A stretch of 64,000 bases of DNA from Solirubrobacter sp963792915. Its GTDB lineage: Bacteria > Actinomycetota > Thermoleophilia > Solirubrobacterales > Solirubrobacteraceae. Positions 49,186 through 57,749 of this stretch are shown here, one piece after another. The DNA lies in NCBI GenBank assembly GCA_963792915.1, contig CAWBYD010000003.1:558001-622000 (forward strand), written 5' to 3'. A program made the translations under genes and the position numbers. The notes under the pieces were generated by a model that did not search any database, was not told the origin of the DNA, and saw only the letters and a program-made list of their open reading frames with translations. Positions within the stretch are counted from its first letter, which is position 1; the number at the start of each line of letters is the position of its first letter.

Positions 49186-51111
49186 ATGGAATGGCACAAG
49201 GTGGCCGCCCTCGACGAGCTGGCGGAGGGTCGGGTGAAGACGGTCGGCGTGGGGCGCCACAGCCTCGCGCTCACGCACTTCGAAGGTCGCTACGGTGCGC
49301 TCTCGAACAAGTGCCCGCACCAGGGCGGCCCGCTCGGCGAGGGGACGATCGAGAAGGGCATGCTGCGCTGCCCGTGGCACGGCTACGACTACTGCCCGCT
49401 GACCGGCCGCTCGGAGTTCGGCGACCCCGTGCCGTCGTTCGGAGTCGAGGTCCGCGAGGACGGCGTGTGGGTCGCGATCGAGCCCGACGCACCGCACGAG
49501 CGCACGGTCACCGACGTGATGGTCGAGACGATGGTCGCGTGGGGCGTCAAGCATGTCTTCGGGATGGTCGGGCACTCCAACCTCGGGCTCGCCGACGCGC
49601 TGCGCCGCCAGGAGGAAGCCGGGAACCTGCGGTACATCGGCATCCGCCACGAGGGCGCGGCGGCGTTTGCGGCCTCGGCCTACGGCAAACTCACCGGCCG
49701 CCCCGCGGCGTGCCTGACGATCGCCGGCCCGGGCGCCACGAACCTGCTGACCGGGCTCTACGACGCGAAGGTCGACCGCTCGCCGGTGCTCGCCCTGACC
49801 GGCCAGGTCGCGACTCAGGTGCTCGGCCCGGGCGACTTCCAGGAGGTCGACCTGGCGGCGGCGTTCGCGCCCGTCGCGGCGTTCAGCCAGACGGTGCTCG
49901 AGTCCAGCCGCCACGCCGAGCTGATGAACCTCGCCTGCAAGCACGCGCTCCTCCGGCGCGACGTCGCGCACCTCGTGTTCCCCGACCAGGTGCAGACGCT
50001 CCCCGCGCCGGATGCCCCCGCCGGCGGCCCCGAGGGTCGCCTCACCGCGCTCGGGATCGCTCCCCCGGCGCAGGCGGTGGAGCGCGCCCTCGAGCTGCTG
50101 CGCGGCGCGCGGCGCCCGGTGATCGTCGCCGGCCATGGCGCGCGGTTTGCCGCGCAGCAGCTCGTGAGCTTCGCCGAGCAGCTCGGCGCGCCCGTCATCA
50201 CGACGTTCAAGGCCAAGGGCCTGGTCGGCGACGACCACCCGCTGGCGGGCGGGGTGCTGGGCCGCTCCGGCACGCCCGTCGCGTCATGGTTCATGAACGA
50301 GGCCGACGTGCTGCTGGTGGTCGGCGCGTCGTTCTCCACGCACACCGGGATCTACGCCGGCAAGCCGATCGTCCAGATCGACTTCGACCCGCTGCAGCTC
50401 GGCAAGTTCCACGCCGTCGAGGTGCCGGTGTGGGGCGAGATCGGCGTGACGCTGGCGCAGCTCGCGGACGCGCTCGGGAATGTCGCGTCCGTGGACCAGC
50501 GCGGCGAGCTGGCCGAGCGCTGGGCACTGTGGCGGGCCGAGAAGGCGAGCCGCGCGCTCGACGATCGCGGCCGCGGCGTCGCCAGCGCGGCGGTGTTCGC
50601 GGCCATGAACCGCTGGGTCCCCGACGACGCGGTGCTGGCCGTCGACGTCGGCAACAACACGTACTCGTTCGGGCGCTACTTCGAGAGCCGCGCGGGCCAG
50701 GCCGTGCTGATGTCGGGCTATCTGGGGTCGATCGGCTTCGGCTACCCGGCCGCGATCGGCGCCTGGGCGGCGACCGACGGCCGGCGTCCCGTCGTCTGCG
50801 TGACCGGCGACGGCGGTTTCGCGCAGTACATGGCCGAACTGCTGACCGCGGTCAAGCACGGCATGAACATCACGCACGTGCTGATCAACAACGGGCGGCT
50901 CGGGAAGATCGCCAAGGAGCAGCGGGCCGGCGACTGGGACGTCTGGCAGACCGACCTGCACAACCCGTCGTTCGCCGCGTACGCGGAGATCTCGGGGGCG
51001 CTCGGGATCCGCGTGACCGCCGCGTCGGAGCTCGACGCCGCGCTCGAGCGCGCGCTTGCCTACAACGGACCCGCGCTGGTGGAGGTCGTGGCCGACCCTG
51101 AGCTCGTCTGA
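49186..51111 (+). CDS. thiamine-diphosphate enzyme with N-terminal Rieske [2Fe-2S] domain
   Basis: 641 residues. Residues 1-105 are a Rieske domain: C43-P-H45 and C62-PW-H65 are the four ligands. From about 108 a full pyruvate-oxidase/acetolactate-synthase-like enzyme follows: TPP-activating Glu in RHEGAAAFAASAYGKLTG, central FAD-like or regulatory domain, and the GDGGFAQYMAELL to NN TPP motif near residue 545-575. It most likely decarboxylates a 2-keto acid and passes electrons through the Rieske centre. Rieske-TPP fusion is unusual; substrate unknown. It ends 12 bases before pabBC. Confidence 0.9.
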   Translation: MEWHKVAALDELAEGRVKTVGVGRHSLALTHFEGRYGALSNKCPHQGGPLGEGTIEKGMLRCPWHGYDYCPLTGRSEFGDPVPSFGVEVREDGVWVAIEPDAPHERTVTDVMVETMVAWGVKHVFGMVGHSNLGLADALRRQEEAGNLRYIGIRHEGAAAFAASAYGKLTGRPAACLTIAGPGATNLLTGLYDAKVDRSPVLALTGQVATQVLGPGDFQEVDLAAAFAPVAAFSQTVLESSRHAELMNLACKHALLRRDVAHLVFPDQVQTLPAPDAPAGGPEGRLTALGIAPPAQAVERALELLRGARRPVIVAGHGARFAAQQLVSFAEQLGAPVITTFKAKGLVGDDHPLAGGVLGRSGTPVASWFMNEADVLLVVGASFSTHTGIYAGKPIVQIDFDPLQLGKFHAVEVPVWGEIGVTLAQLADALGNVASVDQRGELAERWALWRAEKASRALDDRGRGVASAAVFAAMNRWVPDDAVLAVDVGNNTYSFGRYFESRAGQAVLMSGYLGSIGFGYPAAIGAWAATDGRRPVVCVTGDGGFAQYMAELLTAVKHGMNITHVLINNGRLGKIAKEQRAGDWDVWQTDLHNPSFAAYAEISGALGIRVTAASELDAALERALAYNGPALVEVVADPELV

Positions 51112-51123
51112 TAGACGGGGGGT

Positions 51124-52884
51124 ATGCCGCGCGTGCCCCTCGACTGCTCGCTCCCGGCCGCGCGCGTGCTGCTCGCGCTGCGCGATCAGCCGTGGCCGTT
51201 CGCGCTGACCGGGCGCTGGGCGGGCGGCGGCGCGATCGTCGGCTGCGCTCCCGCGGCGCTGCTCGGCTCGCGCGACCCGATCGACGCGCTCGACGAGCTT
51301 CCCCCCGCGGCCGGCGACGCGGTCGTCGGCGGCGGCTGGTTCGGATGGCTCGGGTACGGGCTCGGCGCGCGCGTGGAGGCGCTCCCGCCGGGCCCGCCGC
51401 GTCCCGTGCCGATGCCGGATGCCCACCTCGCGTTCTACGACCACGTGCTGCGCCGCGACGCGGACGGCCGCTGGTGGTTCGAGTCGCTGGGGGAGCCGGG
51501 GACGCGCCTGGACGAGCTGCGCCGGCTGCTCGCCGCCGCGCCGGAGGTGACGCCGCCCCCGCGCGCCGAATTCACGCTACGGGCGCCGGGGGCGGGCGGC
51601 CACGAGGCGGCGGTGCTCGATTGCGTGAAGCGGATCGCGGCCGGAGAGATCTTCCAGGCGAACCTGTGCCTGCGGCTGGAGGCGGCCTGGGAGGGCGACG
51701 TCGCCGCGCTCTTCGCCGCCGCCGCAAGCGCGCTGGCACCGGCCTACGGCGCGTGCTTCGTAACGCCTTGGGGCGGGATCGCAAGCCTCTCGCCGGAGCT
51801 GTTCCTGCGCCGTGAGGGCCGCGCGCCGGGGCGCGGGGACGCCGACCTCCTGCGCGCGACGTTTCCGCCCGGCTCGGTCACCGGGGACCCGAAGGTGCAG
51901 GCGATGAAGGTCATCGCCGCCCTGGAGGCCACGGGCCGCGAGGTCTACTCGGGCGCGATCGGGTACGCGAGCCCGCACGCGGGGCTCGAGCTCAGCGTCG
52001 CGATCCGCACCTTCGAGGCGCGCGGCGGCAGGCTCTGGCTGGGCTCCGGCGGCGGCGTCGTCGCGGACTCGGACCCGCGCGGCGAGCTGGAGGAGTGCCT
52101 GGTGAAGGCGCGGCCGCTGATCGCCGCGATCGGGGGACGGCTCGCGCCCGGCGCCGTCGCGCCGGCGGCCGGCACCGGCGTGGCAGGCGTCCTGCCGCCG
52201 GGCGTCGCGCCGGGCCGCGCGCGCTCGCCTCTTCCGCCCTCCGCGCTGGCCGGCGGGCGCCGCCGGCCCGACCCGGCGCTCGGCGTCTTCGAGACCCTGC
52301 TGGTCGCCGGCGGCGAGCCGCAGCGACTTGGCGCGCACCTCGCGCGGCTCGCGCGCAGCCTCGACACGGTGTACGGGCTCCCGCTCCCGGTCGGCCTCGA
52401 GGCGCGCGTGCGCGCGCTGGCGACCGGCGATCGGATGCGGCTGCGGATCGATGTCGTGCCGGGCGCGGACGCGACGCTTGCGCTCGCGCCGGCCCGCACG
52501 CGCGAGCTGCCGATCGTGCTCCACCCGTACACGCTGCCCGGCGGCCTGGGCGCGCACAAGTGGCGCGACCGCGCGCTGGTCGACGCGCTGACGCCGACGC
52601 CGCTGCTGCTGGACGCCGACGGCACGGTGCTCGAGGCGGGCTGGGCGAACGTGCTGATCCGCCGCGACGGCGTCCTGCTGCGCCCGCGCGCCGACGGGCG
52701 CATCCTGCCCGGAACCTCGCTCCCGCCCGCGGCCGAGGCCGACCTCACGCTCGCCGATCTGCTCGCGGCCGACGCGATCCTCGTCAGCTCGTCGATCGCC
52801 GGAACCGTGCCGGCCGTGCTCGCGGCCACGAGCCCCGCCCGGCTCGACGGTGTGCCTCGCACGCGGGTCCGGAGCGGCGGCTGA
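51124..52884 (+). CDS. pabBC: PabB-PabC fusion (aminodeoxychorismate synthase I plus lyase), PabB core missing
   Basis: 586 residues. PabB-like part: FQANLCLRLE, SLSPELFLRREGR, then directly DLLRATFPPGSVTGDPKVQAMKVIAALE and GSGGGVVADSDPRGELEECL. The chorismate-binding stretch that normally sits between these (the PIKGTRPR motif and the MIVDLxRNDLGR motif, about 85-90 residues) is absent; the frame continues across the gap near 51820-51840. The PabC-like part follows a Pro-rich linker: GVFETLLVAGGEPQRLGAHLARLARSL, LHPYTLPGGLGAHKWRDRALV (catalytic Lys), LEAGWANVLI. The lyase half may work; the synthase half cannot as written. Confidence 0.85.
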   Translation: MPRVPLDCSLPAARVLLALRDQPWPFALTGRWAGGGAIVGCAPAALLGSRDPIDALDELPPAAGDAVVGGGWFGWLGYGLGARVEALPPGPPRPVPMPDAHLAFYDHVLRRDADGRWWFESLGEPGTRLDELRRLLAAAPEVTPPPRAEFTLRAPGAGGHEAAVLDCVKRIAAGEIFQANLCLRLEAAWEGDVAALFAAAASALAPAYGACFVTPWGGIASLSPELFLRREGRAPGRGDADLLRATFPPGSVTGDPKVQAMKVIAALEATGREVYSGAIGYASPHAGLELSVAIRTFEARGGRLWLGSGGGVVADSDPRGELEECLVKARPLIAAIGGRLAPGAVAPAAGTGVAGVLPPGVAPGRARSPLPPSALAGGRRRPDPALGVFETLLVAGGEPQRLGAHLARLARSLDTVYGLPLPVGLEARVRALATGDRMRLRIDVVPGADATLALAPARTRELPIVLHPYTLPGGLGAHKWRDRALVDALTPTPLLLDADGTVLEAGWANVLIRRDGVLLRPRADGRILPGTSLPPAAEADLTLADLLAADAILVSSSIAGTVPAVLAATSPARLDGVPRTRVRSGG

Positions 52885-52991
52885 GTCGGCGAGACCCGCC
52901 GGGCGTGGGTCTATGCTGATAGGACACGAGCGCTCAGGGCTGGACGCCAGCGCCTGGGCGTGTTACGCCCCCTCAAGGGCAAGGAAGGCAG

Positions 52992-53267
52992 ATGGCGATG
53001 GCCTCTGTTCGTCAGCCGTTCAGCGATGCCGCGCTCGATGATCTGCTGCGCGCGCTGCACGCGCGCACCTCGACGCATCCGGACAATCCAGGCCTGATCG
53101 CGTCGTGGCCGAAGATACCCGAGGAGCACATGGCCGCGGCGTGCGCGGAGCTGCGCCGGCGCGGGCATCCCGTCTACTCGGTGTCGATCGCGGGCCCACC
53201 GCGCGGTCGCGATCGCGTCGGCTGGTCGGTGAGAAGCGAGAGCGTCGAGGCGGTGTGGCCCGGCTGA
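52992..53267 (+). CDS. small hypothetical protein
   Basis: 91 residues, strong ribosome site (AAGGAAGG, then ATG). Sequence: VRQPFSDAALDDLLRALHARTSTHPDNPGLIASWPKIPEEHMAAACAELRRRGHPVYSVSI. A helix-rich first half and a short beta end are suggested; no known motif. It stands alone between pabBC and the ferritin-like gene, whose 3' end is 7 bases away. Confidence 0.6.
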   Translation: MAMASVRQPFSDAALDDLLRALHARTSTHPDNPGLIASWPKIPEEHMAAACAELRRRGHPVYSVSIAGPPRGRDRVGWSVRSESVEAVWPG

Positions 53268-53274
53268 TCGCCGG

Positions 53275-54045
53275 CTAGCCGGGCTCCGCGGCTCGCAGCG
53301 ACTCGATGCCCGCGAGTACCGCGGCTCGGTTGTGATGGCCGCGCTCGTGGGCCTCCAGCTTGGTCAGGTCCGGCTGCGAGAGGTCCCCGAGGTGCGCGAT
53401 GATCTGCGCGGCGGTCAGCATGTCGAAGTCGGCGGGCGGCGGGACGGCGACCTGCGCCTTCCGGCGCGCCACGCGGGCGGCCGGCTCGCTCGCCTTGCCC
53501 TCGGCCGTGGTCGTCGCTGGTCCGGTCTCGTGGACCGGGTCCGCTGCCGTCACGCGGACCGCCGCGCCGGCCAGCTCTCCCAGCTCGGCGAAGAGGCTCT
53601 CCAGCAACGCGTGCTTGCCGGCGATGGTACCGGCGGCCAGCTGCGCCGTTCGCTCGTCGCCGGCGGCGCGCGCCAGCGGTTCGAGCACGCCGTAGGCGGC
53701 GATCTGCAGGGCGACCGTCGCGCACGCATCGGTGGCGTTCTCGAGCATCCGCTGCTCGTCTCCGGCGCCGCGCGGACGGTCGATCGCGGCCCGTGCCAGC
53801 GCGCGGCTGCGTCCGGTGACGGCCCTCGCCAAGCGCGGACCGATTCCGCTCGCAGCGCTCGGTTCGCCCAGCTGCCCGAGCCGGTTGCGCACCCGCTCGG
53901 CGTGCTCGACGGTCTGGCTCAACCGTTGCTCGAGCGCGGTGCGGTACTCACCGTCGGGCGCGATCGCGAGCTGCGCCTCCACGGCGCGGACCAGCGCGAG
54001 CTCGGAGGCGTGAGCCTCCCTGAGGTACTCCCGGACGCTCTTCAC
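53275..54045 (-). CDS. ferritin-like/DUF892 domain protein
   Basis: 256 residues from GTG, giving VKSVREYLREAHASELALVRAVEAQLAIAPDGEYRTALEQRL. The four-helix, Glu- and His-rich pattern (EAHASE, TVEHAERV, then ENATDACATVALQIAAYGV and LAAGTIAGKHALLESLFAELGELA) is like DUF892 ferritin-like stress proteins. A C-terminal helical tail of about 70 residues ends SLRAAEPG. The GTG overlaps the stop of a 19-codon leader ORF (GTGA). It is probably involved in oxidative or envelope stress. Confidence 0.75.
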   Translation of the reverse strand: MKSVREYLREAHASELALVRAVEAQLAIAPDGEYRTALEQRLSQTVEHAERVRNRLGQLGEPSAASGIGPRLARAVTGRSRALARAAIDRPRGAGDEQRMLENATDACATVALQIAAYGVLEPLARAAGDERTAQLAAGTIAGKHALLESLFAELGELAGAAVRVTAADPVHETGPATTTAEGKASEPAARVARRKAQVAVPPPADFDMLTAAQIIAHLGDLSQPDLTKLEAHERGHHNRAAVLAGIESLRAAEPG

Positions 54046-54101
54046 GACCGGCGCACCGGCGAGCGGTCGTCCGGTTGGGGCGAGCATAAAGCGAAGCGCA
54101 T
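54042..54101 (-). CDS. 19-codon leader ORF coupled to the ferritin-like gene
   Basis: ATG at 54101 preceded by AGGGAGGT at the ideal six-base distance, the strongest ribosome site near this gene. It encodes MRFALCSPQPDDRSPVRRS and its stop overlaps the GTG start of the ferritin-like gene by GTGA. The downstream GTG has no site of its own, so its translation probably depends on this leader. No known attenuation motif is seen. Confidence 0.55.
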   Translation of the reverse strand: MRFALCSPQPDDRSPVRRS

Positions 54102-54113
54102 CGTGCGACCTCC

Positions 54114-54129
54114 CTGAGCGTTCACTCAG
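54114..54129. promoter_or_regulatory. TetR-like palindrome upstream of ferritin-like gene
   Basis: CTGAG (54114-54118) and CTCAG (54125-54129) are perfect arms around CGTTCA; read on the minus strand the site contains TGAGTGAACGCTCA, similar to TetR-family operators. It lies just upstream of the leader ORF's ribosome site. The cognate regulator is not in the window. Confidence 0.5.
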
Positions 54130-54254
54130 TTTGGGGAGCGGCTCACTCCAGCCGGGACGAAGCCCTTTCGGAGGTCGCCGTGCGATGTGCTGCAGCGGCG
54201 GGGGCCTGGCGAAGCGTGTCCGCACAAGCGGCGAGTGGCCTTGAGCGTTCGACT

Positions 54255-55220
54255 CTACCACCGCTCCGGGTTCAGATCGGCCGGCAGCCCACCGCCGATC
54301 GCGGCCTCGGCGAGGCGCTCGCCCAGCAGCGGCGCGAACTTCATCAGGTTGCTGCCGGTGAACGCCACCACCCGCTCACGGCGCGCCGCGGCCCAGCCGT
54401 CGCCGCCGGCGTCGAGCCACGGGGCGCGCACGGTGACGCACTCCACGCGGCCGACCGGCTCGAGCCGCGGGAAGAGGGCGCGGACGACCTCCGGCTCGTG
54501 CTCGTCCATCCCGAACGCCCAGCGCCCGGTGCTTCCCAGCGGCAGCCCGTAGCCCTCAGGCGCGGCGAGGCACGCGGCGCCGGCGGCGTCGGCGCCCGCG
54601 TAGGTGAAGCGCACGTGCGGACCGAACTCGGCCTCGAGTGCGATGCCCGCGGTGGCGGCCAGCGCCGGTGTCGCGGTCCCGGCACAGATCAGCACGGAGT
54701 GGCCGCGCAGGACGCTGCCGTCGGCCAGCGTGACGGAGCCGTCGCCGGCGACCGACACGACGTGGGCGGTCCGGATCTCGACGGTCCGGGCGAGCGCCTG
54801 CAGCGCGCGGCGGATGCGCAGGCTGCCGCCCAGCGGATCGAGCACGGCCGTCTCCCACGGCGGCGCCGCGAACGGGATGCGGGCGGCGATCTCGCGCGCG
54901 TCGATCCACGACGCGCGCGCGCCCGCCGCCTCCATCGCCGCCGCGGTGTCCGCGCGCGGCCCGGCGGCGATGAAGCCCTCGGAGCCGAGCAGCCGGCCCG
55001 CGCCGAGCTCGGCCTCCCAGCGAAGCCAGCCCGCGCGCGCCTCGAGCGCCAGCGCGCACAGGCCGGCCCGCCGGTGTGCGACCCGGAATATCCGCGCGAG
55101 CCCGGCCGACTGCTCCCCGCACGGCACCGCGCGCTCGAGCACCACCACCGCTTCGCCGCGGCGCGCCAGCGCGTACGCCGCCGCGAGCCCGCACGCGCCG
55201 GCTCCGATGACGAGGATCAC
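54255..55220 (-). CDS. FAD-dependent DAO-type oxidoreductase
   Basis: 321 residues from GTG. The Rossmann N-terminus (VILVIGAGACGLAAAYALARRGEAVVVLERA) and the DAO-family late motif (GDGWAAARRERVVAFTGSNLMKFAPLLGERLAEAA) indicate an amine or amino-acid oxidase such as sarcosine/N-methyltryptophan oxidase. The GTG overlaps the stop of the upstream hydrolase (GTGA), so the two form a pair. Substrate unknown. Confidence 0.88.
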   Translation of the reverse strand: MILVIGAGACGLAAAYALARRGEAVVVLERAVPCGEQSAGLARIFRVAHRRAGLCALALEARAGWLRWEAELGAGRLLGSEGFIAAGPRADTAAAMEAAGARASWIDAREIAARIPFAAPPWETAVLDPLGGSLRIRRALQALARTVEIRTAHVVSVAGDGSVTLADGSVLRGHSVLICAGTATPALAATAGIALEAEFGPHVRFTYAGADAAGAACLAAPEGYGLPLGSTGRWAFGMDEHEPEVVRALFPRLEPVGRVECVTVRAPWLDAGGDGWAAARRERVVAFTGSNLMKFAPLLGERLAEAAIGGGLPADLNPERW

Positions 55221-55915
55221 GCGAGAAAGCGCGCCAGCAGCGCGCGGAACGCCTCCGGCGCCTCCATCGGCGCGAGGTGCCCGACGCCCGGGAGGATCTC
55301 GAGCGGGGCGCCGAGCGACGCCGCGAACGCGCCGCTGCGGAAGTCCGGCAGGTCGTGCTCGCCGGCCACGACGCGCACGGGGAACTCGAACGGCCCGAGC
55401 CCGGCGTCGGCCGGGTCCGGCGCCTCCTCGACCTCGCCCTCCTGGAGGTCGAACGCGCGCCGCTGCATGGCGGCGACCCGCGGCCGCAGCGCCGGGGGCG
55501 CCCAGGCCTCGGCGACCGCCTGCGCCGCCGCGTCCAGATCGCCGCGCGCGAGCGCGGCCTCCTCGGCCTCCCAGACGCGCTCGAGCTCCGGCGACGGCGC
55601 GAGTCCCGGCGGCGGCGTCGACACGAGCAGCAGCGCGCTCACGCGCTCCGGCGCGACCACCGCGACCCGCAGCGCGACCGCGCCCCCGAATGAGACGCCC
55701 ACCAGCGCGAAGCGCGGCGGCGCGATGGCCAGCACGTCCTCCCACGGCGCCTGCGGCCCGGGTGCGACGGCCGCCTCGCCGAACCCCGGCAGGTCCGGCA
55801 CGATCGCTCGGAACCCGTCCAGCGGCAGGACGTCGGACCACATCGAGCGGTCCGTGACACCCGCGTGCAGCAGCACGACCGGAGGCCCCGACCCCACGTC
55901 GTCGAATGGCAGCAT
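55217..55915 (-). CDS. alpha/beta hydrolase
   Basis: 232 residues from MLPFDDVGSG; the open frame upstream is not hydrolase-like. The oxyanion region PPVVLLHAG, nucleophile elbow LVGVSFGGAVAL (Ser in GVSFGG), acid in VVAGEHDLPDFRSG and late His in LPGVGHLAPMEAP are all present. It is coupled to the FAD oxidoreductase gene. It probably cleaves an ester, amide or C-C bond; substrate unknown. Confidence 0.9.
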   Translation of the reverse strand: MLPFDDVGSGPPVVLLHAGVTDRSMWSDVLPLDGFRAIVPDLPGFGEAAVAPGPQAPWEDVLAIAPPRFALVGVSFGGAVALRVAVVAPERVSALLLVSTPPPGLAPSPELERVWEAEEAALARGDLDAAAQAVAEAWAPPALRPRVAAMQRRAFDLQEGEVEEAPDPADAGLGPFEFPVRVVAGEHDLPDFRSGAFAASLGAPLEILPGVGHLAPMEAPEAFRALLARFLA

Positions 55916-55970
55916 GGCCTGGAGAATATTGCGGACAGAAACTGGCCGGAACTCTCCGTAGCCTGGGGAC

Positions 55971-56330
55971 ATGGATTTCAAGCTCGAGCTGATCTCAGTG
56001 CCCGTGACCGACGTCGATCGCGCCAAGGCGTTCTACGTCGAGCAGGCCGGCTTCAACCCCGACCACGACCACACGGTCAGCGACGAGATGCGCTTCGTGC
56101 AGCTCACGCCGCCCGGCTCGGCGTGCTCGATCGCGATCGGCAAGGGGCTCACGGACGCCGCCCCCGGGTCCGTGCAGGGCCTGCAGCTGGTCGTCAAGGA
56201 CATCGAGGCCGCCCACGCGGAGCTCGCCGGGCGGGGCGTCGAGGTCAGCCCGGTGCAGGACTTCCCGTGGGGCCGGTTCACGTTCTTCAAGGACCCCGAC
56301 GGCAACGCTTGGGCCGTCCAGCAGGTCTAG
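55971..56330 (+). CDS. VOC superfamily protein (glyoxalase-like)
   Basis: 119 residues: MDFKLELISVPVTDVDRAKAFYVEQAGFNPDHDH and the closing motif FTFFKDPDGNAWAVQQV are standard VOC, with the metal Glu replaced by Gln at the last strand, so a classical glyoxalase metal site is unlikely. It diverges from the hydrolase gene and its stop overlaps the convergent permease by four bases. Confidence 0.88.
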   Translation: MDFKLELISVPVTDVDRAKAFYVEQAGFNPDHDHTVSDEMRFVQLTPPGSACSIAIGKGLTDAAPGSVQGLQLVVKDIEAAHAELAGRGVEVSPVQDFPWGRFTFFKDPDGNAWAVQQV

Positions 56331-57715
56331 CTCTCCTCGAGTGACAACGACGGTCGCCGGCCGCTCGCGTACAGGCCGGCGACCACGACGAGCCCGACCC
56401 CGAGCCAGATCAGGCCGACGGTCTTGGCCGCCACGTTGGCCTTGATCATCACGTAGACGATGATCCCGCCGCCGATCAGCGGGACGAGCACGTGGCGCCA
56501 GGGATCGATGCGCACGCCCGCGCGCCCCATCCCGTAGTGGCGCAGCACGGACAGGTGCAGGAGCACGAACGCGCTCAGCGCACCGAAGTTGACGAGCGTC
56601 GAGAGCGTCGTGATCCCGTCCGAGCGCTCGGACATCCAGATCCCGATGCCGAGCGACACGAACGCCACCAGCAGCGTCGCGTAGACCGGCACGCGCCGGC
56701 GCTCGGACACGTGCGCGAGGAACGGCGGCAGCTGGCGGTCGCGCGCCATCGCGTACAGCAGCCGCGACGTCGCCGCCTGCGCCGCCAGCGCGTTCGCGAT
56801 CCCCCAGGCGACCGCGGTCGCCACCGCGGTGAGCACGTTCAGCCAGTGCCCGCCCGCGACCTCAGCGGCGTCATAGAACGCCGTTCCGTTCGGGTCGCCG
56901 TGCTTGAGCAGGCCGCCCGGATCGGGCACCAGCAGCGCCGCGATCCACGTCTGGGCGATGAACAGCACGCCGGCGATCGCGAGCCCGACGACCATCGCGC
57001 GCCCGATCCGCCGCGAGCTGTCGCGGTTCTCCTCGGCGAGCGTCGAGATGCCATCGAACCCGAGGAACGACAGTACGGCGATCGAGACCGCCGAGAACAC
57101 GAGCCCGACCGAGAACGTGTCGGGGTTGTAGAGCGGATGCCACGAGAAGCCCTGACCCTCGCCGCCGATCAGGGCCGCGAGCCCGATCATGCAGAACAGG
57201 CCGAGGACGACGAGCTCGGCGACCAGCATCACGAGGTTGAACCGCGCCGTGAAGCGGATGCCGAGCGCGTTCACCGCGGTGTTGACGACCACGAAGCTCA
57301 CGACCCACGCCCACACCGGGACCTCGCCGACCAGCGAGTGCAGCGCGGCCGCCGCGACGACGTAGAGCAGCGCCGGGACGAGCACGTAGTCGAGCAGGAT
57401 CTGCCAGCCCGCGACGAAGCCGACCGCGGGATGGATGCCGCGCCCCGCGTACGTGTAGACCGACCCCGCCATCGGGAACGCGCGCGCCATCTCGGAGTAC
57501 GAGAGCGCCGTGAAGACCATCCCGACCATCCCGACCACGTAGGCCAGCGCGACCATCCCGCCGGAGCCGCTGTAGACGCTGCCGAAGATCCCGAACGGCG
57601 CGATCGGGACCATGAAGATCAGCCCGTAGACGAGCAGGTCGCGGAACGACAGCTCCCGGCGCAGTTCCTGCCGGTAGCCGAACCGTTCGACCGACTCACC
57701 CTCGAGCGCCGTCAT
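56327..57715 (-). CDS. APC-family amino-acid permease
   Basis: 462 residues and 12 predicted helices. The APC signature in helix 1 (GLIFMVPIAPFGIFGSVYSGSGGMVALAY), YSEMARAFPMAGSVYTYAGRG, and FLGFDGISTLAEENRDSSRRIGRAM are characteristic. It would import an amino acid or amine with a proton. It lies just before the GH5 gene on the same strand, 34 bases off, but is not obviously part of the glycan-use locus. Confidence 0.92.
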   Translation of the reverse strand: MTALEGESVERFGYRQELRRELSFRDLLVYGLIFMVPIAPFGIFGSVYSGSGGMVALAYVVGMVGMVFTALSYSEMARAFPMAGSVYTYAGRGIHPAVGFVAGWQILLDYVLVPALLYVVAAAALHSLVGEVPVWAWVVSFVVVNTAVNALGIRFTARFNLVMLVAELVVLGLFCMIGLAALIGGEGQGFSWHPLYNPDTFSVGLVFSAVSIAVLSFLGFDGISTLAEENRDSSRRIGRAMVVGLAIAGVLFIAQTWIAALLVPDPGGLLKHGDPNGTAFYDAAEVAGGHWLNVLTAVATAVAWGIANALAAQAATSRLLYAMARDRQLPPFLAHVSERRRVPVYATLLVAFVSLGIGIWMSERSDGITTLSTLVNFGALSAFVLLHLSVLRHYGMGRAGVRIDPWRHVLVPLIGGGIIVYVMIKANVAAKTVGLIWLGVGLVVVAGLYASGRRPSLSLEES

Positions 57716-57749
57716 GACGAAGCGCGCGAGTCTACGTGAGCTCCTCGGC

